From: Vibrio quintilis
Lineage (GTDB): Bacteria > Pseudomonadota > Gammaproteobacteria > Enterobacterales > Vibrionaceae
Direction of reading: 5' to 3'
Length of the DNA: 64,000 bases
NCBI RefSeq assembly: GCF_024529975.1
Contig: NZ_AP024897.1
Coordinates: forward strand, 1,240,001-1,304,000
Shown: piece by piece, positions 47,120 through 56,108 of the stretch
How positions within the stretch are numbered: the first letter of the stretch is position 1
Layout of the letters: every line of letters begins with the position of its first letter
The notes under the pieces: model-generated
What the model saw: the letters and a program-made list of their open reading frames with translations, nothing else
Databases searched by the model: none
Told to the model about the DNA's origin: nothing
Program-made: the position numbers and the translations under genes

Positions 47120-47722
47120 ATGAGCATTGTTTTCAAAATTAATAAAGTAACAGATGATTATAAAGGAATAACATTTGGCGGTAGTGAATATACTCAAAAA
47201 GGTTGGCCAAAAAATCCTAATGGAGAGAGTCTCGAATTACTATGCTCTATAGATAGTAATATGGTTAATCAGAATTTGAGTGAAGATTTGTTTCCCCATG
47301 ATACATATATATATGTGTATTCAACTTATAATGAAGGATATTTTTTAGATGATATTACTTATTTTGGTGATGCAGAAGAGTTGGAATATTTAAAACAAGG
47401 GTATACTAAAGTTGTTGTTACAAAAGAAGCTCATACAATTGGAAATGAAGCAAAATCAGTGAATGTTGACATAGATAAGTTCGAAATAGATGATGACTCA
47501 TTTCCTGCTTTTTCTTTTTTATCAAAACATTTACCGAAAGGTTTGTCTGGTATTGAAGGGCTGCTCAATGATTATTATTTTGTTGGTCAGTTCTACTCAT
47601 CAGATATACCTATAAAAAATGGTGGAGTTTTAGGGTTATCCGATGCTAATGGCTATCTTTTTTTGAGAAAAGAGTTTGAAGAAGGAGAAGATAGCGGACT
47701 TTTTTTTGTTCAAACAGCTTAA
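47120..47722 (+). CDS. Probable immunity protein for the Rhs toxin (DUF1963-like)
   Basis: The 200-residue acidic protein lies ten bases after the rhs gene and shares its AT-rich composition. It lacks a signal peptide, as fits neutralising a cytoplasmic nuclease. ITFGGSEYTQKGWPKNPNGE and LELLCSIDS near the start resemble the GG-x-P…G-x-x-L…QI pattern of DUF1963/YwqG-like proteins, which occur as immunity proteins. The likeness was judged by eye. Position immediately after a polymorphic toxin tail is the main evidence. GGGGGTATAAA precedes the ATG. Confidence 0.7.
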   Translation: MSIVFKINKVTDDYKGITFGGSEYTQKGWPKNPNGESLELLCSIDSNMVNQNLSEDLFPHDTYIYVYSTYNEGYFLDDITYFGDAEELEYLKQGYTKVVVTKEAHTIGNEAKSVNVDIDKFEIDDDSFPAFSFLSKHLPKGLSGIEGLLNDYYFVGQFYSSDIPIKNGGVLGLSDANGYLFLRKEFEEGEDSGLFFVQTA

Positions 47723-47904
47723 TCCTCCACAGCGAGACTGTTCATTATTTTGTGTCATGCCCATTTTTATAAATCCAGATATTGAGTGTGAGTCGGGCTG
47801 GGAAATGGATGCTCAACAGAGACATCGTCAGATTCCTGTTTTGTACCGGATGCGAGTTATTATCGACCACAAAATAGTCTCGCCAAATGTGAGTGTTTAC
47901 AGCG

Positions 47905-48792
47905 TCAAAACCACCTCTGCAAATATCCAACAAACTCAGAAACCCTGGGTGCGATATGCTTTCTCCCCGCATAGAAGGCATATAACACCAGATCTTCCGG
48001 TTCTGCTTCGGTGGGGATGATTTCCAGCTGGCCGGTTTCAATCTCCTGCTGGCAGGAGAGCTGCGGTAATATGGCAAATCCGAGCCCGGCGATGGCTGCG
48101 GATTTCGCAATGTGGCCGCTGTTCACTTTCAATGAGGTATTCACATGCTGGCGGATTGGGTGTTGGTTTTTATGTTTGAAAATCCACGGGCAGCCTTCCA
48201 GCGCAGTCAGGCTACTGATGCAGGGAAGACGGGTGAAATCGTGCAAATGAAAAGGTTTACCGCAGCGGGCGATTAACTGTGGTGATGCGACGACGACACT
48301 GTTTAAACGAAATATTTCTCTGGCGATCCAGCCGCTGTCTGTCAGCGAACCACGCTGATATTGCAGGATGACATCAAAGCCATCGAGCAGGGTTTCTCTG
48401 GCGCTGACACTGGTTTCGCAGCTGAGCGAGATACCCGGATGACTGACACAGAATGAGGTGATGGCATTGGCCAGTTCAGGAATATCCGGAACCAGAATTT
48501 TCAGCTGACCTGACAGCGCCTGAGATTGTGTACTGACGTCTTCCAGTGCATCGTGAAGCGCAGTGAATAACCGTTTCGTTGCCGTATACAGTTGTTCGCC
48601 ACTGCCGGTTGGCGACACCCGGCGGGTGGTTCGTTCCAGTAAGCGTGTTCCCAGCTTTTCTTCCAGTAACGCCACATGACGGCTGACATTCGATGTTGGC
48701 AGTACCAGCTGTTCTGCGGCTTGCTTAAAACTCTGATGTTCGTAGACACTGTGAAAGCTTTTCAGCCAGAGTGGGTCAATCTGGTCAATCAT
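47905..48792 (-). CDS. LysR-type transcriptional regulator next to an MFS transporter
   Basis: The 295-residue protein has a LysR HTH (FHSVYEHQSFKQAAEQLVLP, TSNVSRHVALLEEKLGTRLL) and a C-terminal effector domain (about 90–290). It is divergent from the MFS gene with a 156-bp shared region, so it probably regulates that gene and perhaps the VOC gene. The inducer is unknown. The codon use is that of the core genome, unlike the preceding immunity gene. The 182-bp gap to the immunity gene holds no recognisable gene. Confidence 0.9.
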   Translation of the reverse strand: MIDQIDPLWLKSFHSVYEHQSFKQAAEQLVLPTSNVSRHVALLEEKLGTRLLERTTRRVSPTGSGEQLYTATKRLFTALHDALEDVSTQSQALSGQLKILVPDIPELANAITSFCVSHPGISLSCETSVSARETLLDGFDVILQYQRGSLTDSGWIAREIFRLNSVVVASPQLIARCGKPFHLHDFTRLPCISSLTALEGCPWIFKHKNQHPIRQHVNTSLKVNSGHIAKSAAIAGLGFAILPQLSCQQEIETGQLEIIPTEAEPEDLVLYAFYAGRKHIAPRVSEFVGYLQRWF

Positions 48793-48948
48793 TTTATTTT
48801 TATTATCCTGTTTTATTGGATAATGAAACCTGAATCAGCCACTTTATCTCTGAATGTGGGTTTATACAATGTGCTTTTCACTGTTTCCGTTTACTTTTCC
48901 TGCTTAATTTTTCCGGTATAGCGGGGATCTCATCCGATAAGGACACTT

Positions 48949-50211
48949 ATGTTAAACCCGCTTCATTTGATAAAAACAAAATGTCATGGTGCCGTCTGCC
49001 TCTGTTTCATGGCTCAGTTTCTGGCCGCGCTTGATGCACTGATAATTGTGCCGTTGAGTGCCGACATCGTGCTGGATGCCGGGGTGCCAGCTGCACGGGC
49101 CGGTTATCTGACCACGGCTTATTCACTGGCTGCCGCTGCTGCCGGGTTGATTTTGAACGTTTCTCAGGATAAACGGCGGGAAAAACGCAGAATACTGCTT
49201 TATCTTGCAGGGATCTCAGTGGCAACTCTCAGCCTTTCATTGGTAAATCATTTTGGTTTGATGCTGGTGATGCGCATGGTGGCTGGTTTCTTTGGCGGCG
49301 GGCTGACTTTAGTCAATCTGAACTATGTGCTGATGCTATCGACGGATCAAAACAAGAAACAGCAGACGGCGACTGTACTGAGTGCCTTTCCGCTGGCACT
49401 GGCCGTGGGTGTGCCGGGGTTGCTGTTTGTTGCGGCTGATCACTGGCGTTCCGGTTTTGTCTGCCTTGGTTTGATGCTCGCTGGTCTGTTGATGTGTGTC
49501 TGGCGGGGATTACCGTCTTCATCTGCGACGGAGAAGGCCCGGAAACAGAGGAAAGAGTGCGGTAAAGAACGTGAAGAGACATTAGTGACTCAGGCACCAC
49601 CGCTGAATGACGGCCTGCTATGGCTTTCTGTCGGGGTTATTTTTGCTGCAATACTGAGTACTTTTATGGTGTCAACCCAGTATCCGGTGATGCTACAGGT
49701 GAATTTTGGTGTTTCGGAACATCTGCTGAGCGGATGCTATATTCTGAGTGGTGCATGTTCTTTTCTGACTGTGCAGCTATATGGCAGGGTTTCGGCTGCA
49801 AATTTTCCGGCACACCGGGTGATTTGGTTGCTTTCTGTGCTGATGATGGTTGCAACCTGGGCCGGATTTTATGCATCCGGACCGCAGATCGCAGCGAGCG
49901 GTTTTGTGATTTTTGTTGTGGTCAGTGCCTCGCGGACACTGATACTGATGACGGAAGTGATCAGTACTTTACCGCTCCGGGAGCGGATGAAAATGATGGG
50001 TCTGCAAAATTTACTTCAGCATCTGGCGGTGGGGATTGGCGGGGCGCTGGGGAGTTTACTGATCGTCACACTGGCCGGGCAGCGGTTAGATTTTACCGGT
50101 ATGCTGCAGGTTGGGTTGCCATTCATGTTGTGTTCACCGCTGTTATGGCAGTTGAGATCCCGAATGTTATGCAGATCTGAAGAAGCCGTGAACAGAAAAG
50201 AAGCAAGCTGA
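48949..50211 (+). CDS. MFS transporter
   Basis: The 420-residue inner membrane protein has about twelve hydrophobic segments in two halves split by a charged loop (about residues 183–215). The motif NVSQDKRREKRRILLYLAGI at the second/third helix junction corresponds to the MFS loop motif A, though it is degenerate. Drug/H+ antiporters have similar layout; the substrate is unknown. It is divergent from a LysR gene and followed 40 bp later by a VOC gene. Confidence 0.88.
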   Translation: MLNPLHLIKTKCHGAVCLCFMAQFLAALDALIIVPLSADIVLDAGVPAARAGYLTTAYSLAAAAAGLILNVSQDKRREKRRILLYLAGISVATLSLSLVNHFGLMLVMRMVAGFFGGGLTLVNLNYVLMLSTDQNKKQQTATVLSAFPLALAVGVPGLLFVAADHWRSGFVCLGLMLAGLLMCVWRGLPSSSATEKARKQRKECGKEREETLVTQAPPLNDGLLWLSVGVIFAAILSTFMVSTQYPVMLQVNFGVSEHLLSGCYILSGACSFLTVQLYGRVSAANFPAHRVIWLLSVLMMVATWAGFYASGPQIAASGFVIFVVVSASRTLILMTEVISTLPLRERMKMMGLQNLLQHLAVGIGGALGSLLIVTLAGQRLDFTGMLQVGLPFMLCSPLLWQLRSRMLCRSEEAVNRKEAS

Positions 50212-50251
50212 TAAACGAAGATGATATCTTAACCAATCAGGAGGAAAAACA

Positions 50252-50689
50252 ATGAAAATCAGCCGATTGGATCATTTGGTACTGACCGTGAGAGATATTC
50301 CGGCGACCGTTGATTTTTATTCCCGGGTGCTGGGAATGGAGGTGGTGACCTTTGCCCAGGGACGAACCGCTCTCATCTTTGGACAGCAAAAAATCAACCT
50401 GCATCAGTCAGGGCGTGAATTTGAGCCCAAAGCCGGATGTGTGATGCCGGGAAGTACTGATCTCTGTTTTATTCTCGAACAATCGCTCGCACATGCGGTT
50501 GAAGTTCTGGAAAAACATGGCGTGCCGTTAATTGACGGGCCGGTTGAACGGACCGGCGCGGTGGGGAAAATCCGTTCTGTGTATTTCAGAGACCCGGATC
50601 AAAACCTGATCGAAGTCTCTGAATATCTGAGTCAGTCGGGTTCAGCGCCTGAAGATTTACGCCCGTCAGGTGAGTTTGAATGGCCTTAA
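50252..50689 (+). CDS. VOC family (glyoxalase/bleomycin resistance-like) protein
   Basis: The 145-residue protein has one full VOC domain. It begins MKISRLDHLVLTVRDIPATV with a first metal-ligand His, then INLHQSG, and the late Glu in DPDQNLIEVSEYL. Such proteins act as metal-dependent lyases, dioxygenases or resistance proteins. GGAGGAAAAAC gives a strong ribosome site. Its placement behind the MFS gene suggests a joint role in handling one small molecule. Confidence 0.88.
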   Translation: MKISRLDHLVLTVRDIPATVDFYSRVLGMEVVTFAQGRTALIFGQQKINLHQSGREFEPKAGCVMPGSTDLCFILEQSLAHAVEVLEKHGVPLIDGPVERTGAVGKIRSVYFRDPDQNLIEVSEYLSQSGSAPEDLRPSGEFEWP

Positions 50690-50724
50690 CAGGCAGCATC
50701 CGGCTGGTCCGGATGCTGCCTGTT
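50688..50724. terminator. Long hairpin between the convergent VOC and dxs genes
   Basis: A perfect 16-bp stem (AACAGGCAGCATCCGG / CCGGATGCTGCCTGTT) with loop CTGGT begins inside the VOC stop codon. No clear T run follows on either strand, so it may act more as an RNA stabiliser or bidirectional block. Confidence 0.65.
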
Positions 50725-50753
50725 GGTGAAGGTAAATAATTGATTAAATCCAG

Positions 50754-52619
50754 CTATTTGTTCAGATAAGCGGTGACTGAATCGACAATCCCGGCGGCGT
50801 CCAGCCCCAGTTCTGCATGGAGTTCTTCCTGCGTTCCCTGAGCGACAAACTGATCCGGCAGGCCAAGATTGAGGACCGGCAGAATACATTTTTCCTGCAT
50901 CAGGAACTCGATGACACCCGCACCGGCACCACCGGCGATGACATTCTCTTCGACAGTGACCAGCACATCATGCGTTGCAGCCAGATTGCGAATCAAATCT
51001 TCATCCAGTGGTTTCACAAAGCGCATATCGGCAACAGTGGCATTGAGTGTTTCAGCCGCTTTCAGTACGTTGGGCAGTAGTGTACCGAAGCTGAGAATTG
51101 CCACCTTGTCACCGCTGCGAACCTGCCGTCCCCGGCCGATCTCCAGCGCGGTGAACTCAGCCTGAATCTCTGCGCCGCAGCCTTTACCGCGCGGATAACG
51201 GATGGCGGCTGGCCCCTGATGAAGATGGCCGGTATACAGCATCTGGCGACATTCATTCTCATCACTTGGTGCCATAATCGTCATGTTCGGAATACAGCGC
51301 AGAAAGCTTAAATCAAAAGCGCCCTGATGGGTCTGACCGTCTGCACCGACTAATCCGGCCCGGTCAATCGCGAACATCACCGGTAAGTCCATAATTGCCA
51401 CATCATGAATCAGCTGATCATAGCCGCGTTGTAAGAAGGTTGAATAAATGGCAACGATCGGATGTTGTCCGCCAATCGCCATACCGGTTGCCAGTGTGAC
51501 TGCGTGTTGTTCCGCGATCGCTACATCAAAGTATTGTTCCGGATACTCTTTGGAAAAGCGGACCATCCCGGAGCCTTCGCGCATGGCCGGGGTGATCGCC
51601 ATCAGTTTTGGATCTTCTGCAGCCATGTCACACAGGAAATCACCAAAGACTTTCGAGAAAGTCGGCTCCGGTGAACTGACTTTAGGCAGCGATGTTTCAT
51701 CCGGGTTGAATTTTGGCACGCCATGATAACCAATCGGATCTTTTTCAGCCGGTTCGTAACCTTTACCTTTTTTGGTCATGATGTGCAGAAATTGCGGCCC
51801 TTTCAGTTCCCGCATGTTTTTCAGGGTTTTGACCAGTTCCACTACATCGTGACCATCAACCGGACCAATATAGTTAAAGCCAAGTTCTTCAAACAGTGTG
51901 CCGGGAACCACCATGCCTTTGAGGTGTTCTTCGGTTTTTTTCGCCAGCCGCTGAATCGGCGGGATACCGGAAAGCACTTTTTTACCGCCTTCACGGATAG
52001 AAGTGTATAAATGGCCGGAAAGCAGCTGAGCTAAGTGATTATTCAGCGCGCCGACATTTTCCGAAATCGACATTTCGTTATCGTTGAGTACCACCAGCAT
52101 ATCAGGATGCAGATCGCCGGCATGGTTCATCGCTTCAAACGCCATACCCGCAGTAATCGCTCCATCACCGATCACGCTGACCACTTTTCTGGATTGATTT
52201 TCCCGCTCAGCACTGATGGCCATCCCTAAACCTGCGCTGATTGATGTGGAAGAATGCCCGACAGACAAGGTGTCATACTCACTTTCTTCACGCCACGGGA
52301 AGGGATGAAGCCCGTCTTTCTGCCGGATGCTGGACATTTGATCCCGCCGTCCGGTCAGAATTTTATGCGGATACGCCTGATGGCCGACATCCCAGATCAG
52401 TTGATCAAATGGCGTGTTATAAACGTAATGCAGGGCGACGGTGAGTTCAACCGTGCCCAGACCGGAGGCCAGATGCCCGCTCGACTGGCTGACAGAAGTG
52501 AGCAGGTAAGTTCTGAGTTCTTCACATAGCTTCGGCAGCATATCTTTCGGGAGCTGTCGCAGCTCATCCGGAGTATTTGCTAATGCCAGTGTCGGATATT
52601 TTGAAATATCAAGAGTCAT
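50754..52619 (-). CDS. dxs: 1-deoxy-D-xylulose-5-phosphate synthase
   Basis: DXS condenses pyruvate and glyceraldehyde-3-phosphate with TPP, the first step of the MEP isoprenoid pathway. The product of 621 residues begins [20 protein letters not shown]. It has the TPP/Mg site [20 protein letters not shown] (about residues 152–171) and [15 protein letters not shown]. The pyrimidine domain carries [15 protein letters not shown], and a C-terminal transketolase domain follows. The start at 52619 follows the family and leaves a 22-bp gap after ispA; the frame is open 15 codons upstream. It is the last gene of xseB–ispA–dxs. Confidence 0.97.
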   Translation of the reverse strand: MTLDISKYPTLALANTPDELRQLPKDMLPKLCEELRTYLLTSVSQSSGHLASGLGTVELTVALHYVYNTPFDQLIWDVGHQAYPHKILTGRRDQMSSIRQKDGLHPFPWREESEYDTLSVGHSSTSISAGLGMAISAERENQSRKVVSVIGDGAITAGMAFEAMNHAGDLHPDMLVVLNDNEMSISENVGALNNHLAQLLSGHLYTSIREGGKKVLSGIPPIQRLAKKTEEHLKGMVVPGTLFEELGFNYIGPVDGHDVVELVKTLKNMRELKGPQFLHIMTKKGKGYEPAEKDPIGYHGVPKFNPDETSLPKVSSPEPTFSKVFGDFLCDMAAEDPKLMAITPAMREGSGMVRFSKEYPEQYFDVAIAEQHAVTLATGMAIGGQHPIVAIYSTFLQRGYDQLIHDVAIMDLPVMFAIDRAGLVGADGQTHQGAFDLSFLRCIPNMTIMAPSDENECRQMLYTGHLHQGPAAIRYPRGKGCGAEIQAEFTALEIGRGRQVRSGDKVAILSFGTLLPNVLKAAETLNATVADMRFVKPLDEDLIRNLAATHDVLVTVEENVIAGGAGAGVIEFLMQEKCILPVLNLGLPDQFVAQGTQEELHAELGLDAAGIVDSVTAYLNK

Positions 52620-52641
52620 AGGTGACGCGCTTATCGTGTAA

Positions 52642-53526
52642 TTAATTTTTGCGCTCGATGACATATCGGGCGAATTTTTCTAATAAATCTGTGTTGTAAG
52701 GTATCTCTGCTAAAGCCTGAATGGCTTCATCAAATAATGCAAAAGCTTTTTGTTGTGCGCCGTCCAGTCCCAGCAGAGCAGGGTATGTGCTTTTGTTAAG
52801 TTTATCATCAGAGCCTTGTGGTTTTCCAAGAGTTTGTGTATCACTGATGATATCCAGAATGTCATCCTGCACCTGGAATGCCAGGCCGACGGCACTGGCG
52901 TATTGTTTCAGCATCGGCAGTATTTCATGACCGGCCGGCCCGGCTGCAAGTGCACCAAGCTGTACTGCGCAAGTGATCAGAGCGCCTGTTTTGTGCCGGT
53001 GAATCGTTTCGAGTTCATCCAGACCCACAGCCCTGTTTTCAGCGCTGAGATCCAGTGCCTGTCCGATGCACATACCAGACGCGCCGGATGCCTGAGCCAG
53101 CATCTGAATCATGTGGATTCGGTTCGGTTCTGCATCCGGAGACAAATCACCCTCTGATAAAATGGAGAATGCCAGGGTTTGAAGTGCATCTCCGGTTAAA
53201 ATGGCAGTGGCTTCATCAAACTTTACATGGCAGGTTGGATGACCGCGCCGCAGGCTGTCGTTGTCCATTGCCGGTAAATCATCATGAATCAGAGAATAAG
53301 CATGAATACATTCAATCGCGCAAGCCGGCGTATCGAGATGTGCCGTAGCGCTGCCAAGCATTTCACCTGTTGCGTAGACAAGAAACGGTCTGGCCCGTTT
53401 ACCACCAAGCAACAGCCCGTACCGCATTGCCTGAATCAGCGATTGATTCTGGTGCGGTAAGCGTTCGAGCCACTGGTTTAACTGCTGATTGTTTCGTTTC
53501 TGGTATGTGTTTAAGGTGTCTATCAT
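52642..53526 (-). CDS. ispA: Farnesyl diphosphate synthase / (2E,6E)-geranylgeranyl-type prenyl synthase IspA
   Basis: IspA makes farnesyl diphosphate from IPP and DMAPP. The product of 294 residues carries both aspartate-rich motifs, [17 protein letters not shown] (about residues 81–97) and [11 protein letters not shown] (about 217–227), and the early [15 protein letters not shown]. The ATG at 53526 is chosen because it fits the usual length and lies 19 bp after xseB. The frame is open 19 codons upstream into xseB. Confidence 0.96.
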   Translation of the reverse strand: MIDTLNTYQKRNNQQLNQWLERLPHQNQSLIQAMRYGLLLGGKRARPFLVYATGEMLGSATAHLDTPACAIECIHAYSLIHDDLPAMDNDSLRRGHPTCHVKFDEATAILTGDALQTLAFSILSEGDLSPDAEPNRIHMIQMLAQASGASGMCIGQALDLSAENRAVGLDELETIHRHKTGALITCAVQLGALAAGPAGHEILPMLKQYASAVGLAFQVQDDILDIISDTQTLGKPQGSDDKLNKSTYPALLGLDGAQQKAFALFDEAIQALAEIPYNTDLLEKFARYVIERKN

Positions 53527-53545
53527 ATATCTGGTTGTCACCGGT

Positions 53546-53800
53546 TTAGCTGTCGGCGTTATCGCCTGAGCCGGAAAAGTCATCTAACGGGGCGGTATCA
53601 CTGTCATTAAGTAATATTTTAACACGTTGTTCTGCTTCAGAAAGTTTTGCCTGTCCTGCCCGGGTCAGTGCAATGCCTCTTTCAAATGTTTTCAAAGCAT
53701 CTTCCAGTGGTAAATCACCGCCTTCAAGCTGGCTGACGAGTGTTTGCAGCTCTTCGATGGTGGCTTCGTAGGACATATTTTCAGGTTTCTTATTAGCCAT
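53546..53800 (-). CDS. xseB: Exodeoxyribonuclease VII small subunit
   Basis: XseB is the small helical subunit of exonuclease VII. The product of 84 residues has the typical MSYEATIEELQTLVSQLEGG segment and DLPLEDALKTFERGIALTR, then QAKLSEAEQRVKIL. The start at 53800 (MANKKPENMS) fits the family; the frame is open 20 codons further. It is the first gene of the minus-strand operon with ispA and dxs, divergent from pomA. Confidence 0.95.
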   Translation of the reverse strand: MANKKPENMSYEATIEELQTLVSQLEGGDLPLEDALKTFERGIALTRAGQAKLSEAEQRVKILLNDSDTAPLDDFSGSGDNADS

Positions 53801-54151
53801 GTCTGTTCCGGTCTTTATCGCGATGTGTGGAAAGTTACCCCAGGCCGAAGGGATGGTCAAATAGAACCCGTCCGAATTTAAATCTGCAAAGATAAAAATT
53901 TTCCAGGTTCACGGAATCCGGGGCTCGTATTTGATATCTATTCTGTCGGATTCATTCATGAAATCCTTGAACACCCCTGCTACGCTCTAAGAAACAGATT
54001 TACATGAGATAATTTTTCAGTTGTATTTTTAACGGTCGTTTCAGTATAAACTGACGAGGTTCTTCAATAATTTTATTAAAGATTTGATGAAATTGCCGAT
54101 ATTTGAGTCAGAGAACTCTCAAAAAGTGAATGGTAGCATGAGGAGTGCTTC
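53801..54151 (+). promoter_or_regulatory. xseB–pomA intergenic region with a sigma-28 (FliA) promoter
   Basis: At 54078–54103 the sequence reads TAAAGATT, a 10-bp spacer, then GCCGATAT. This closely follows the flagellar sigma-28 consensus TAAAGTTT-N11-GCCGATAA with one base fewer in the spacer. It lies about 50 bp before the pomA GTG, which has AGGAGTG upstream. This fits late-class control of the motor genes. The remainder must hold the xseB promoter on the minus strand; none was clearly seen. Confidence 0.78.
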
Positions 54152-54916
54152 GTGGATTTAGCAACACTGATTGGCCTGGTTGGCGGCTTGGGTTTTGTCG
54201 TCATGGCGATGATTTTGGGTGGCGGACTGATGATGTTTGTCGATGTCACCTCTGTTTTGATTGTTATCGGCGGTTCATTTTGCGTCGTGATGATGAAGTT
54301 TACTCTGGGGCAGTTTTTTGGTGCCGCTAAAATTGCAGTGAAGGCATTCATGTTTAAAGTGGATGAGCCTGAGGAATTAATTGCCAGAATCGTTGAAATG
54401 GCAGATGCTGCGCGTAAAGGCGGATTTCTTGCTTTGGAAGAGATGGAAATCACTAACAGTTTCATGCAAAAAGGCATTGATTTGCTGGTGGATGGCCATG
54501 ATGCTGACGTGGTTCGTGCTGCGTTGCAAAAAGATATTCTTCTGACAGAAGAGCGGCATGAGTCTGGCGCAAGTGTGTTTAAGGCTTTTGCTGATGTGAC
54601 TCCGGCGATGGGAATGATCGGGACACTGGTTGGTCTGGTTGCGATGTTGTCAAACATGGATGACCCGAAATCTATCGGGCCGGCGATGGCGGTTGCGTTG
54701 TTGACAACGTTATATGGTGCAATTCTGGCGAACATGGTGTTTTTCCCGATTGCGGATAAATTGTCGCTGCGTCGCGGACAGGAAACGTTGAATCGCCGTT
54801 TGATTATGGACGGTGTACTGGCCATTCAGGACGGACAAAACCCTCGGGTGATTGACAGCTATCTGAAGAATTACCTCAGTGAAGGTAAGCGGATGATTGA
54901 CGTTGACAATGAATAA
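54152..54916 (+). CDS. pomA: Flagellar motor stator protein PomA (sodium-driven)
   Basis: PomA with PomB forms the sodium-conducting stator that drives the polar flagellum. The 254-residue product has four membrane segments (about residues 5–25, 33–50, 150–170 and 180–200), the large cytoplasmic loop (about 55–145) that contacts FliG, and MDLATLIGLVGG at the start. The TM3 region DVTPAMGMIGTLVGLVAML is typical. The start codon is GTG. A sigma-28-type promoter precedes it, and pomB follows 17 bp later. Confidence 0.97.
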   Translation: MDLATLIGLVGGLGFVVMAMILGGGLMMFVDVTSVLIVIGGSFCVVMMKFTLGQFFGAAKIAVKAFMFKVDEPEELIARIVEMADAARKGGFLALEEMEITNSFMQKGIDLLVDGHDADVVRAALQKDILLTEERHESGASVFKAFADVTPAMGMIGTLVGLVAMLSNMDDPKSIGPAMAVALLTTLYGAILANMVFFPIADKLSLRRGQETLNRRLIMDGVLAIQDGQNPRVIDSYLKNYLSEGKRMIDVDNE

Positions 54917-54933
54917 TTCCGGAGAATGACGTA

Positions 54934-55899
54934 ATGGATGAAGAAGAGAATTGTAAATGTCCGCCCCCCGGTGCACCTGCCTGGATGACGACGTTTTCCG
55001 ATTTGATGTCGCTGTTGATGTGCTTTTTCGTATTGCTGCTTTCATTTTCCGAGATGGATGTTCTGAAGTTCAAACAGATCGCAGGGTCGATGAAGTTTGC
55101 GTTTGGTGTGCAGAACCGGCTGGAAGTGAAAGATATTCCGAAAGGAACCAGCGTGATTGCTCAGGAATTCCGTCCGGGCCGGCCGGAGCCGACTCCGATT
55201 GACGTGATCATGCAGCAAACGATAGATATCACCCAGCAAACACTTGAATTTCAGGAAGGTGATGAAGACTAGGCGGGTGGTACGCAACGGGAAGCCGGTG
55301 ATTTGACCGGAGGACAGTCTCCGGAGGATTCTACCAAAGACAATCAGAACGAAGAATCGATTGAGGAGCGTCAGCAGGAATCCGTTTCTACCGTTGATGA
55401 AATGGAAGTGGTTTCTGAAAATATTAAGCAGGCACTTTCCCGTGAGATTGAGCAGGGTGCGATTGAAGTTGAGAATTTAGGTCAGGAGATCGTTATCCGG
55501 ATTCGTGAAAAAGGCGCATTCCCGAAAGATTCAGCATTCCTGCAACCGAAATTCAGACCGCTGGTCAGACAGATTGCAGAGTTGGTGAAAGATGTACCGG
55601 GTGTTGTCCGGATTTCCGGCCATACTGATAATCAGCCGCTTGATTCAGAACTGTATCGTTCAAACTGGGATCTTTCCGCGCAGCGTGCGGTTTCTGTTGC
55701 TCAGGAAATGGAGAAAGTTCCTGACTTTGATCACGGGCGGCTTGAAGTGCGGGGCATGGCGGATACGCAGCCTGTTGCTTCCAACGATACTGCGTTAGGC
55801 CGGTCGGAAAACCGTCGTGTGGAAATCAGTATCTTGCAGGGTAAACCTTTGTATAGTGATGAAGTGAAGGCTGTCACGCCGGATCAGACGAATCAGTAA
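54934..55899 (+). pseudogene. pomB: Flagellar motor stator protein PomB, interrupted by an in-frame TAG at codon 113
   Basis: Read through one TAG (55270–55272), the frame encodes 321 codons, the normal PomB length. Before the stop are the cytoplasmic N-terminus, the single TM with the ion-binding Asp (TFSDLMSLLMCFFVLLLSF; Asp at about residue 24) and the plug/linker region to EFQEGDED. After the stop the same frame continues AGGTQREAGDLTGGQSP and then the OmpA-like peptidoglycan-binding domain (ISGHTDNQPLDSELYRSNWD, GRSENRRVEISIL). From memory, V. cholerae PomB has an ordinary residue at this point (ESDRAGG). An AGG or CGG-type codon changed to TAG would explain it. There is no frameshift. 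As it stands the truncated product (112 aa) lacks the anchor domain, so polar motility should fail unless the stop is suppressed or is a sequencing error. Confidence 0.85.
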
Positions 55900-55926
55900 T
55901 CCATTCCAATCCCATATGGTGATATT

Positions 55927-55961
55927 AAAGGCAGGCTGTCAGAGCCTGCCTTTTGTTTTTT
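55927..55961 (+). terminator. Terminator after pomB
   Basis: The 10-bp stem AAAGGCAGGC / GCCTGCCTTT with loop TGTCAGA is followed by a long T run. Confidence 0.92.
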
Positions 55962-56108
55962 CTGCACCAGTGTTTTTCCTGTCAGGGTTTCCTCATTTCC
56001 CTCATCTCATGTATAATCTTGCGCCTTCATCAATGAGTGTTTGCTGTACTTCAGATGAAAGTACCCCAGACGTATGTGTAAGTTTTTATCCGGATTGCGA
56101 AGTATCTT

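Noticed and set aside
47745..48110. Minus-strand frame of 121 codons at the immunity/LysR junction
   Set aside because: It is largely an alternative frame of the LysR gene and shows no domain; it was also considered as an orphan toxin remnant but lacks any Rhs signature.
55270..55272. Genome-wide reassignment of TAG as an explanation for the pomB interruption
   Set aside because: Other genes in the window (vgrG at 40424, rhs at 47109) end with TAG at the expected protein ends.
54934..55899. Frameshift in pomB
   Set aside because: Both halves are in the same frame; only a single stop codon separates them.
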